DNA of 64,000 nt from Pikeienuella piscinae (GTDB lineage: Bacteria > Pseudomonadota > Alphaproteobacteria > Rhodobacterales > Rhodobacteraceae): NCBI RefSeq assembly GCF_011044155.1, contig NZ_CP049056.1, forward strand, positions 1,674,001 through 1,738,000, given 5' to 3'. The notes below the pieces were generated by a model. It was not told where the DNA came from, searched no databases, and saw only the letters and a list, made by a program, of their open reading frames with translations. Positions 57,606 through 64,000 of the stretch are shown here, one piece after another. The position numbers were made by a program, and so were the translations under genes. How positions within the stretch are numbered: the stretch's first letter is position 1; each line of letters starts with the position of its first letter.

Positions 57606-57929
57606 ATGCTGGAGATTGCGCCGGATCGGGACGTGCAGACGGTGATCACCACGTTCGAAGTGACGCCCGGCACCTGCGACGATCTTCTGGACGAACTCAG
57701 GGAAGCCGTCGCCAATCACATCCGCCACCAGCGCGGCTTCGTCGCCGCGGCGCTGCATGTGAACGACGCCCGCACTCGCGTTGCGAATTATTCGCAATGG
57801 CGAACGCGCGAAGATTTCATGGCGATGCTGCGCGGCCCCGACATGCGAGCGCGGCACCGGCGTCTCCACGATCTCTGCCGCGGGTTCGAGCCGGTGATGT
57901 ACGAGATAGCGGACACGTTCAGCAAATGA
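57606..57929 (+). CDS. antibiotic biosynthesis monooxygenase (ABM) domain protein
   Basis: A 107-residue ferredoxin-like fold protein: VQTVITTFEVTPGTCDDLLDELREAVANHIRHQRGFVAAALHVNDARTRVANYSQWRTREDFMAMLRGPDM, the ABM domain pattern. Members include small monooxygenases and many of unknown function. A very strong AAGGAGG lies 6 bases before ATG 57606, so it is well translated. It follows doeD by 84 bases but no role in ectoine use is known. Confidence 0.85.
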   Translation: MLEIAPDRDVQTVITTFEVTPGTCDDLLDELREAVANHIRHQRGFVAAALHVNDARTRVANYSQWRTREDFMAMLRGPDMRARHRRLHDLCRGFEPVMYEIADTFSK

Positions 57930-58241
57930 GCTTCATATCTTCGTGTCGAACGAAAACCCAGTGCGACGACGAAGGAGATGCCGAATCTGTCGCGCCGAGA
58001 ATTCCTGCAGATCAGCCAATCCGCGCATCTCGCCATCCTGCCACTCGACTGGAGTAGCCACAAACTCTCCGTCAGCGAAGGCGGTCAAAAAGTTCTCGCG
58101 CCGCATGGCGCATCGAAGGACGGCAATTCGGCGCGGCGTCATGCGCTTCGGACTATCGCCGGCTTGAGTTTCCTGCGTAGGCTACCATGCCGCACACATA
58201 GCCTATTGTCAACTATTAGGAAACAATTGGATGACTAAACC
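57930..58241. other. 312-base stretch between convergent units, with inverted repeat
   Basis: This region lies between the ABM gene and the 3' end of the tetronate operon. Both strands contain short open frames: plus 57978-58238 (MPNLSRREFLQIS) and minus 58142-57933 (MTPRRIAVLRCAM). They overlap each other and neither matches a known family, so no gene is called. The inverted repeat TAGGCTA-N14-TAGCCTA lies at 58178-58205. A minus-strand TTGACA is beside it at 58212-58207. Confidence 0.5.
58178..58205. repeat. inverted repeat TAGGCTA-N14-TAGCCTA
   Basis: Perfect 7-base arms (58178-58184 and 58199-58205) are separated by 14 bases and abut a consensus TTGACA on the minus strand (58212-58207). 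The geometry suits an operator within a promoter. There is no T-run, so a terminator is less likely. Confidence 0.6.
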
Positions 58242-59774
58242 CTACATCACCGCGCCGATCTGCCAGGGCACGAATTCGTAATCGCCGAGGCCCTGCGCCT
58301 CGGATTTCGTCACTTCGCCGGAGGCGACGCGCAGAAGCTGCTCGTAGATCTCGCGTCCGACCTCCTCGACCGTCATGCCGTCGCTCAGAATGCGCCCGGC
58401 GTTCACGTCCATGTCCTCGGTCATCCGCCGATACATCTCCGTATTCGTGGCGATCTTGAGCGAGGGCGCGGGCTTGGCGCCGAAGGCCGAGCCGCGACCG
58501 GTGGTGAAGGTGACAAGATTACAGCCCGACGCGATCTGCCCGGTTACTGACGCCGGATCATAGCCGGGGCTGTCCATGAACGCGAAACCCGGCCTGGTCA
58601 CCGGCTCGGCGTATTTGTAGACGCCGGTCAGCGGGGTCGTGCCACCCTTCGCCGCCGCGCCAAGGGACTTCTCCAGGATCGTCGTCAACCCGCCCTTCTT
58701 GTTTCCGGGCGAGGGGTTGTTGTCCATCGAACCCTTGTTCCGGGCGGTGTAATCCTCCCACCACCGGATCAGGCCGACGAGCTTCTCGCCGGTTTTCCGG
58801 TCGACCGCGCGCCGGGTAAGAAGATGCTCGGCGCCATAGATCTCCGGCGTCTCCGCCAGCACGCCGGCTCCGCCCTGCGCGACCAGAAGATCGCAGGCGT
58901 AGCCGAGCGCCGGGTTGGCGGTGACGCCCGACCAGGCATCGGAGCCGCCGCATTGCAGCGCGACCATCAGTTCGGAGGCCGGGCACTCCTCGCGCACCGC
59001 CTCGTTGGCGATCGGCAGCATCGCCCGCACCTTTTCGACGCCAAGCTCGATCGTACGGCGAAGCCCGGCCACGTCCTGAATGTTCATGGTGTGGAAAAGC
59101 GGGCCTTTCTTGAGACCATAGGCCTCCAGCAGCCAGTCGATCTGGTTCATCTCGCAGCCGAGGCCGACCATCAGCACACCGGCGTGGTTCGGATGCCTGG
59201 CGTAGCCCCACATCACCCGCTGAAGGGCCTCAAACCCTTCGCCGTCGCCGGCCATGCCGCAGCCTGTGCCGTGGACGAAGGCGACGACGCCGTCGACATT
59301 CGGATATTTCGCCATTTCCTCCGGCCCGAAAGCGGCGGCGATCTTGCGCGCTGCGGTCGCCGAGCAGTTCACCGATGTCAGGACCGCGATATAGTTTCGC
59401 GTCCCGACACGACCGCTTTCGCGTCGAAACCCGCGGAACGTGTCGATGGTCTTCGCCGGCGCGACCGGTCTGAGATCGGTGCCGAATTCATACGCCACCT
59501 CGGTCGCGCGAAACTCGACATTATGGGTGTGGACATGGGCGCCGGCGGCGATGTCCTCGGCGGCATAGCCGATCACCTGCGCGTATTTGCGAACAACCGC
59601 CCCCTTCGGAATCGCGGTGGTGGCGATCTTGTGGCCGCGCGGAATCAGCGCCGCGGCCGCGACCCCTTCGACGGCGGCGCCGACCTCGAGCGGGCGGATC
59701 GCCGTGACGACGTTGTCGGACGGATCGAGCCGCACGGTGTCTGAACGGGCGGCGGGGGATGCGGAGTCTGCCAT
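58242..59774 (-). CDS. UxaA-family (altronate/galactarate-type) dehydratase
   Basis: A 510-residue protein containing both domains of the altronate dehydratase family. A SAF-type N-terminal domain (VTAIRPLEVGAAVEGV...ALIPRGHKIATTAIPKGAVVRKYAQVIGYA) is joined to a large domain with RNYIAVLTSVNCSATAARKIA, GTGCGM, GLGCEMNQI and GGSDAWSGVTANPALGYA. The family dehydrates sugar acids using an iron centre. It is the last gene of the tetronate operon, 7 bases after the phyH-like gene. The natural substrate is probably a C4-C6 sugar acid, not established. Confidence 0.88.
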   Translation of the reverse strand: MADSASPAARSDTVRLDPSDNVVTAIRPLEVGAAVEGVAAAALIPRGHKIATTAIPKGAVVRKYAQVIGYAAEDIAAGAHVHTHNVEFRATEVAYEFGTDLRPVAPAKTIDTFRGFRRESGRVGTRNYIAVLTSVNCSATAARKIAAAFGPEEMAKYPNVDGVVAFVHGTGCGMAGDGEGFEALQRVMWGYARHPNHAGVLMVGLGCEMNQIDWLLEAYGLKKGPLFHTMNIQDVAGLRRTIELGVEKVRAMLPIANEAVREECPASELMVALQCGGSDAWSGVTANPALGYACDLLVAQGGAGVLAETPEIYGAEHLLTRRAVDRKTGEKLVGLIRWWEDYTARNKGSMDNNPSPGNKKGGLTTILEKSLGAAAKGGTTPLTGVYKYAEPVTRPGFAFMDSPGYDPASVTGQIASGCNLVTFTTGRGSAFGAKPAPSLKIATNTEMYRRMTEDMDVNAGRILSDGMTVEEVGREIYEQLLRVASGEVTKSEAQGLGDYEFVPWQIGAVM

Positions 59775-59781
59775 GGCTACC

Positions 59782-60729
59782 TCAGGCGCAAGCCGGGGCG
59801 TCGGCGTCCCAGCGGTGAATCGGAATATGCGGACGCCGCGCGAGCCGGGCGCGCGCCGCCTCCCACAGCGCACGCCATTGATCGGCGTCGCGCAGTTCGG
59901 TCTGTGGCGCCGCGCGGCTTCGGGCGACAAAAGACGGGAAATGGTTGCGGCCGGTCGGCTGGCCGGTGACGTTGTAGCGGATATCGAAGGACCAGCGGAA
60001 CCCGTCCGTCCGATTGACCAGCGACGCATGCGCCGTCCCCGGATGGAAAATCACCACGCCGCCGGACTTCACCGGCAGGGGAACCGCCCCGCCCTTTTCC
60101 AGCGCCGCGTCCGGGATCGACAGCTGGATGCCGGCGGGGCAATGCGTCTTCAGCGCTTCGCGATGCGTGCGCGGGACGACCTGGAGGCAACCGTTCTCCG
60201 CCGTGGCGTCGGATATCGCGATCCAGACCGTGACCATCTCGGTCTCGTCCGCCTCCGCATGCGTCACGCCGCGATCCTGATGCCAGTCGGTATAAGTGAC
60301 ATGCGGTCGGGTCTCGTCGGTTTTCAGCAGCGCGGCGGGCGGCTTGATGCGAACGTGCTGGATCGGATTGGAGGTGATCTCCGGCCCGATCAGTCCTTCG
60401 ACCAGATCGAGAATGGCGTCGTGGCGCATCAGCGAAAAGATCGCCGGACCGAAATGCATTGGCGTATCGGCCGCGATCTCGCCGCCGGGAAGCGAGATGT
60501 CCATCGGCTGGAACCAGTCCAGTCCGGCGACGTAGGAAGCCCGAAGCCGACCTTCGAAATCGAGCGCCATGACCTCGGGGCGGAGCCGCCCTTCGGCGAC
60601 CCACCGGGCGCAGAGCCCGTCAAGAAGCGCAGCGTATTCCGCGCGAACCGCGGCGATGGCCGCTTCGGGAAAGACATTCTCGACAACGAGATACCCTTCC
60701 TCATCGAACCGCGCGCGGTGGTCGTTCAT
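59782..60729 (-). CDS. phytanoyl-CoA dioxygenase (PhyH) family protein
   Basis: A 315-residue Fe(II)/2-oxoglutarate-dependent oxygenase-like protein. The metal-binding H-x-D is in YTDWHQDRGVTHAE, the distal His in VIFHPGTAHASLVN and the 2-oxoglutarate-binding Arg in GFRWSFDIRYN. The N-terminus FDEEGYLVVENVFPEAAIAAVRAEY is typical of PhyH. The family hydroxylates diverse small molecules. Its start overlaps the otnI stop by ATGA (60726-60729) and uxaA follows by 7 bases, so it is tied to sugar-acid metabolism here. Confidence 0.9.
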   Translation of the reverse strand: MNDHRARFDEEGYLVVENVFPEAAIAAVRAEYAALLDGLCARWVAEGRLRPEVMALDFEGRLRASYVAGLDWFQPMDISLPGGEIAADTPMHFGPAIFSLMRHDAILDLVEGLIGPEITSNPIQHVRIKPPAALLKTDETRPHVTYTDWHQDRGVTHAEADETEMVTVWIAISDATAENGCLQVVPRTHREALKTHCPAGIQLSIPDAALEKGGAVPLPVKSGGVVIFHPGTAHASLVNRTDGFRWSFDIRYNVTGQPTGRNHFPSFVARSRAAPQTELRDADQWRALWEAARARLARRPHIPIHRWDADAPACA

Positions 60730-61475
60730 CTATAGGCGCCCATCCATTTCAAACCTTCATCTGTCGTGCCCTGCGGGCGGTACTCCGCGCCGACAAACCC
60801 GCTCCAGCCGATCTCAGCCATCGTCGGCAACACGCGCTCATACGCGATCTCGCCGCTATCCGGCTCGCCGCGTCCCGGCGCGCCGGCGATCTGGACATGG
60901 CCGATCAACGGCAGAAGCGCTTCGAACCTGCGCAGAAGATCGCCCTGCATGATCTGCACATGGTAGCAGTCGAACATGATCCGCACATTCGCCGCACCGG
61001 TGCGGATGATGATCTCAGCCGCCTGCTCCACTTCGGTCAGAAAGTAATCCGGCGCATCGCGGGCGTTCAAGGGCTCGACCAGCACCATCTTGCCGAGGTC
61101 CCGCGCCTCCTCCGCCGCATAGCGGAGATTGGCGATATAGGTCTCTTCGTCGCCGAAACGGCCGGCCATCACATGAACCGCCCCCGCGCCGGTGATGTGG
61201 GCGTAGTCCAGCGCCTGGTCGATCGCGGCGCGGGCCTCCGCCTCGCGGCCTTTCAGCGCCGCAAGGCCGTTCTCGTTCGTCCCGCCGCGCACGGTGTTGA
61301 TCCCCAGTAGCGGCAACCCGGTGTCCGCCAGCGCGGCCGCCACATCCTCCGCCGGGGTTTCGTACGGGAAATGCAGCTCGACCGCCTCGAACCCCGCCGC
61401 CTTCGCACGCCGGATCGCGTCCGGCGGCGATAGCTCCGTCCATAGAAATCCGAGATTGGCCGAGAATCGCGTCAT
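60726..61475 (-). CDS. otnI: 2-oxo-tetronate isomerase
   Basis: A 249-residue TIM-barrel of the hydroxypyruvate isomerase/OtnI family: MTRFSANLGFLWTELSPPDAIRRAKAAGFEAVELHFPYE, GINTVRGG, MVLVEPLNARDAPDYFLTE, VRIMFDCYHVQIMQGDLLR and IGHVQIAGAPGRGEPDSGEI. It interconverts 2-oxo- and 3-oxo-tetronate. ATG 61475 has GGAG 8 bases upstream, so it is chosen over an upstream GTG. It follows otnC immediately. Confidence 0.92.
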   Translation of the reverse strand: MTRFSANLGFLWTELSPPDAIRRAKAAGFEAVELHFPYETPAEDVAAALADTGLPLLGINTVRGGTNENGLAALKGREAEARAAIDQALDYAHITGAGAVHVMAGRFGDEETYIANLRYAAEEARDLGKMVLVEPLNARDAPDYFLTEVEQAAEIIIRTGAANVRIMFDCYHVQIMQGDLLRRFEALLPLIGHVQIAGAPGRGEPDSGEIAYERVLPTMAEIGWSGFVGAEYRPQGTTDEGLKWMGAYR

Positions 61476-61477
61476 GT

Positions 61478-62119
61478 CTACCACTCCACGCCGTAATGCT
61501 TCACTATATCTGCGATCTGCGCGTCATTCAGCCCGACCGGACCCAGGCCGCGAGTCAGAAGGGTCAGCTTCGCCGTCTCTTCCAGCTCCTCCATCGCCCA
61601 GACCGCGGCCTCCAGATCGCGTCCGGCGACCACAGGCCCGTGGTTGGCGAGAAGGACGGCGGACCGGCGCCCCGCCAGTCCGCGCACGGCGTCGCCCATA
61701 GCGGGATCGCCGGGGCGGAAATAGGGCAGCAATCTGACCCGCCCAAGGCGCATGACAGAATAGGCGGTGAGCGGCGGCAGAACACAATCGGGGTCGGTCT
61801 CCGGCAACATCGAAAGCGCGACAGAATGCGTCGAATGAAGATGCACGACCGCGCCGGCGCCCTTTCGCGTCTCGTAGAACGCCTGATGGAGCGGCATCTC
61901 CTTGGTTGGCGGGTCGCCGTCGACAAGAGCGCCGCTGGCGTCGAGCCGGCTAAGCCGCGCCGGATCGAGCGCGCCGAAACTCGACCCGGTCGGCGTGACC
62001 AGCAGCCCGCCATCTCCGGTGCGCGCGGAGATATTGCCCGACGCGCCCGGCGTCAGCCCGCGCCGATAAAGCGAAGCGGCGAAGCGGCAGATCGCCTCCC
62101 GAAGCAGCGCGTCGCTCAT
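61478..62119 (-). CDS. otnC: 3-oxo-tetronate 4-phosphate decarboxylase
   Basis: A 213-residue class II aldolase-fold protein: REAICRFAASLYRRGLTPGASGNISARTGDGGLLVTPTGSSFGAL, the zinc ligands in AVVHLHSTHSVALSML, LLPYFRPGDPAMGDAV and VLLANHGPVVAGRDL. OtnC decarboxylates 3-oxo-tetronate 4-phosphate to dihydroxyacetone phosphate. Its start overlaps the otnK stop by ATGA (62116-62119). Confidence 0.93.
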   Translation of the reverse strand: MSDALLREAICRFAASLYRRGLTPGASGNISARTGDGGLLVTPTGSSFGALDPARLSRLDASGALVDGDPPTKEMPLHQAFYETRKGAGAVVHLHSTHSVALSMLPETDPDCVLPPLTAYSVMRLGRVRLLPYFRPGDPAMGDAVRGLAGRRSAVLLANHGPVVAGRDLEAAVWAMEELEETAKLTLLTRGLGPVGLNDAQIADIVKHYGVEW

Positions 62120-63384
62120 GGCGCGCCCGCCGGCGCGGTTCGCGGACCAAGAGCCTCCACCGCCCTGGCGAAGAAATCCGCGCCGCCGAAATTGCCCGAT
62201 TTGAGCGCAAGTGCCAGATCGCGCCCCTCGGCCTTCAGCGCCGGCACGCCGGGGTCGATTTCCGGCCCGATCCGCAGCGCGCCGAGACCGAGCGCCTCCA
62301 CCACCGCGCCCGAGGTTTCGCCCCCCGCGGTCACGAGGCGGCGCACGCCGCCGCCGACAAGCCCGACCGCGGCCTCGCCCATCACCCGCTCGATCGCCGC
62401 CGCGACTTCCTCGCGCCCGAACCTTTCCTGCGCCGCGTGCACGGTCTCCGGCTCGGCGGACGAATAGACGAGCGGGACGCCTCCCTTCGCCACCAGCGCC
62501 CATTCGGCGATGCTCACCCCGGTCATCTCGCCCGCCATGACCTGCTCGGCGCGGATCTCCAGCTTCGGGCCGCGATGCGCGGCGACTTGGCCGCGCGTCG
62601 CGGTTGAGCAGGAGCCGGAAAGGATCGCCGCCGGGCCCGCGACCCCACGCCACTGGGCGCCGGCGCCGGAAAGAAGTCCCGCGCGGCGAAAATTCTCCGG
62701 CAGGCCCAGCGCCACGCCGGAGCCGCCGGTCACCAGCTTCAACCCCGAAGCCGCCGCGCCGATCGCCATCAGGTCGGCGTCGGAAATCGCGTCGACGACA
62801 ATCAGCCGCCGCCCCGCCGCGTCCTCCGCCTCCAGCGCCGCGAGGATCGCCGCGGCGCCCCGCGCCACCACCGGCGCCGCGACATGGCCGACGCCGAGTG
62901 CGGTTTGCCGCGCCAACCAGCGCCGCAGGTCGCTGTCGGTCATCGGCGTCAACGGATGGTCTCGCATCCCGCTTTCCGAGAGCAACGCGTCACCGACGAA
63001 GAGATGCCCCTGATAGACCGAGCGCCCGGCGGCCGGGAACGCCGGACAGACGATCACCGAAGTCGCGTCCAGCGCCGCGGCCATCGCCTCCGCGACCGGA
63101 CCGATATTGCCCTCCGGCGTCGAATCGAAGGTGGAGCAGTATTTGAAGAAGAATTGCCGGCAGCCCTGCCGCGCCAGCCATTCGAGTGCGTGGAGCGATT
63201 GACGCACGGCCGCGTCCTTCGGAAGCGTGCGCGACTTCAACGCCACGACTCCGGCCTCCACATCGGCGCCCGCCGGCCCGTCCGGCGCGCCGGTATACTG
63301 TGTCACCCGCATCCCGCCCTTCGCCAGCGTGTTGGCGAGATCGGACGAGCCGGTGAAATCGTCGCCGACGCAGCCCAGCAGCAT
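62116..63384 (-). CDS. otnK: 3-oxo-tetronate kinase
   Basis: A 422-residue DUF1537-family kinase. The N-terminal substrate-binding domain begins MLLGCVGDDFTGSSDLANTLAKGG and contains FFFKYCSTFDSTPEGNIGPV and IVCPAFPAAGRSVYQGHLFVGDALLSESGMRDHPLTPM. The C-terminal nucleotide-binding domain ends with VRRLVTAGGETSGAVVEALG. It phosphorylates 3-oxo-tetronate at C4. Its ATG overlaps the ltnD stop by one base (TGATG). Confidence 0.94.
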   Translation of the reverse strand: MLLGCVGDDFTGSSDLANTLAKGGMRVTQYTGAPDGPAGADVEAGVVALKSRTLPKDAAVRQSLHALEWLARQGCRQFFFKYCSTFDSTPEGNIGPVAEAMAAALDATSVIVCPAFPAAGRSVYQGHLFVGDALLSESGMRDHPLTPMTDSDLRRWLARQTALGVGHVAAPVVARGAAAILAALEAEDAAGRRLIVVDAISDADLMAIGAAASGLKLVTGGSGVALGLPENFRRAGLLSGAGAQWRGVAGPAAILSGSCSTATRGQVAAHRGPKLEIRAEQVMAGEMTGVSIAEWALVAKGGVPLVYSSAEPETVHAAQERFGREEVAAAIERVMGEAAVGLVGGGVRRLVTAGGETSGAVVEALGLGALRIGPEIDPGVPALKAEGRDLALALKSGNFGGADFFARAVEALGPRTAPAGAP

Positions 63385-64000
63385 CAGGAGTCTCCCGGCA
63401 GCGTCAGCCCGGCGTTCCGCGCGTAGACCTTTGCGACCGCTGAATCGTCCTCGCCCCCGAGGCCGGACCCCGACGCGGCGACGAACTGCTGCAGTGTCGC
63501 CGCCGTCAGCGGCGCCGAAAACTTCGCGCGACTGGCGATGTCGAGCACGATGCCAAGATCCTTCAGCCAGATGTCCACCGCCGAGAGCGGCGTGTAATCG
63601 CCCGCGGCGATGTGGGGACCGCGATTCTGCAGCGCCCAGCTCGAGCCGGCGCATTTCGCGATCACCTCCAGAGTCTTTTGCGGCGCGACGCCCTGCGTCA
63701 TGCCGAATGTCAGCGCCTCGGCCGCCGCCGCGATATGAACGCCGACCAGCATCTGGTTGATCGCCTTCATCGCGCTGCCGGCGCCGGATTCCTCGCCAAG
63801 CTCGAAAACCGTCTCCGCCATCGCGTCGAGCGCCGGCCGCGCCGTCCGGAACGCCGCATCGGAACCCGAGGCGAGGATCGACAGCGCGCCAGCCGCAGCC
63901 TTGACCGCGCCGCCGGAGATCGGCGCGTCGAGATAATGAAGGCCGAGCGCCCCGGCGCGTTCCGCGAACTCGCGCGCCCGATCCGGCGCCATGGTGACGC
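63384..64000 (-). CDS. ltnD: L-threonate dehydrogenase, N-terminus beyond right edge
   Basis: The C-terminal about 205 residues of a beta-hydroxyacid dehydrogenase (HIBADH family). Visible are the substrate-binding LHYLDAPISGGAVKAAAGALSILASGSD, the catalytic Lys in GSAMKAINQMLVGVHIAAAAEAL, WALQNRGPHI and LKDLGIVLDIASRA. The NAD-binding N-terminal domain lies beyond the window; the frame is open to base 64000. LtnD oxidises L-threonate to 2-oxo-tetronate, the first step served by otnI, otnK and otnC downstream. D-erythronate is an alternative substrate. Confidence 0.9.
   Translation of the reverse strand, partial: VTMAPDRAREFAERAGALGLHYLDAPISGGAVKAAAGALSILASGSDAAFRTARPALDAMAETVFELGEESGAGSAMKAINQMLVGVHIAAAAEALTFGMTQGVAPQKTLEVIAKCAGSSWALQNRGPHIAAGDYTPLSAVDIWLKDLGIVLDIASRAKFSAPLTAATLQQFVAASGSGLGGEDDSAVAKVYARNAGLTLPGDS

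Noticed and set aside
57933-58238. Two overlapping short frames (minus 69 codons, plus 86 codons) after the ABM gene
   Set aside because: They overlap on opposite strands, have mixed codon use and match no family. The region was described as non-coding with an inverted repeat instead.

Overview
The window is about 67-68% GC by eye and carries roughly 57 protein genes. Coding density is high and there are many ATGA stop/start overlaps. Several blocks are typical of Rhodobacterales-type Alphaproteobacteria: ffh - chorismate mutase - rpsP - rimM - trmD - rplS; lgt - MidA-like methyltransferase - pgeF; divergent xseA/purD; divergent lrp/trxB; and fdxA near carD. A full ectoine uptake and degradation locus suggests a marine or saline habitat. 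No rRNA, tRNA, CRISPR array, phage or insertion sequence was recognised. The species cannot be named from sequence alone.

Layout. 1-13 kb: a membrane sensor-like protein cut by the left edge, a D-Ala-D-Ala-ligase-like ATP-grasp enzyme, an exo/endonuclease-phosphatase family protein, leuD and leuC (leucine synthesis) separated by a DUF308 protein and an MFS transporter, a TauE/SafE exporter, two more MFS transporters and zapE. 13-18 kb: an atypical SDR, then the SRP/ribosome block. 18-30 kb: PHB-depolymerase-like esterase, FNT channel, recR, CsaA-like protein, phasin, YbjN, an ABC membrane domain without ATPase, ubiK, lgt, MidA-like, pgeF, an Lrp regulator divergent from trxB, and a VPLPA-CTERM surface protein. 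30-44 kb: xseA, purD, a class II HMG-CoA reductase, bipA, an XRE regulator behind a textbook sigma-54 promoter, hisN, a lysophospholipase-like hydrolase, a TPR protein, a SUV3-like helicase, hslR, fdxA and carD.

44.6-57.5 kb is the ectoine locus. On the minus strand, enuR (MocR regulator), uehABC (TRAP transporter), a TeaD-type stress protein, eutB, eutC, doeA and doeB take up and open ectoine or hydroxyectoine. On the plus strand, asnR (Lrp regulator), a semialdehyde dehydrogenase (doeC/ssd) and doeD convert diaminobutyrate to aspartate. The eutA gene usual in Roseobacter-type clusters is not here.

58.2-64 kb is a tightly overlapping minus-strand operon, ltnD - otnK - otnC - otnI - phyH-like - uxaA-like. 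It is a C4 acid-sugar (tetronate) pathway extended by an Fe(II)/2-oxoglutarate dioxygenase-like enzyme and an altronate-dehydratase-like enzyme. This extension is the best candidate here for undescribed chemistry. The sigma-54 promoter with phased upstream repeats in front of the XRE regulator is the most striking regulatory signal.
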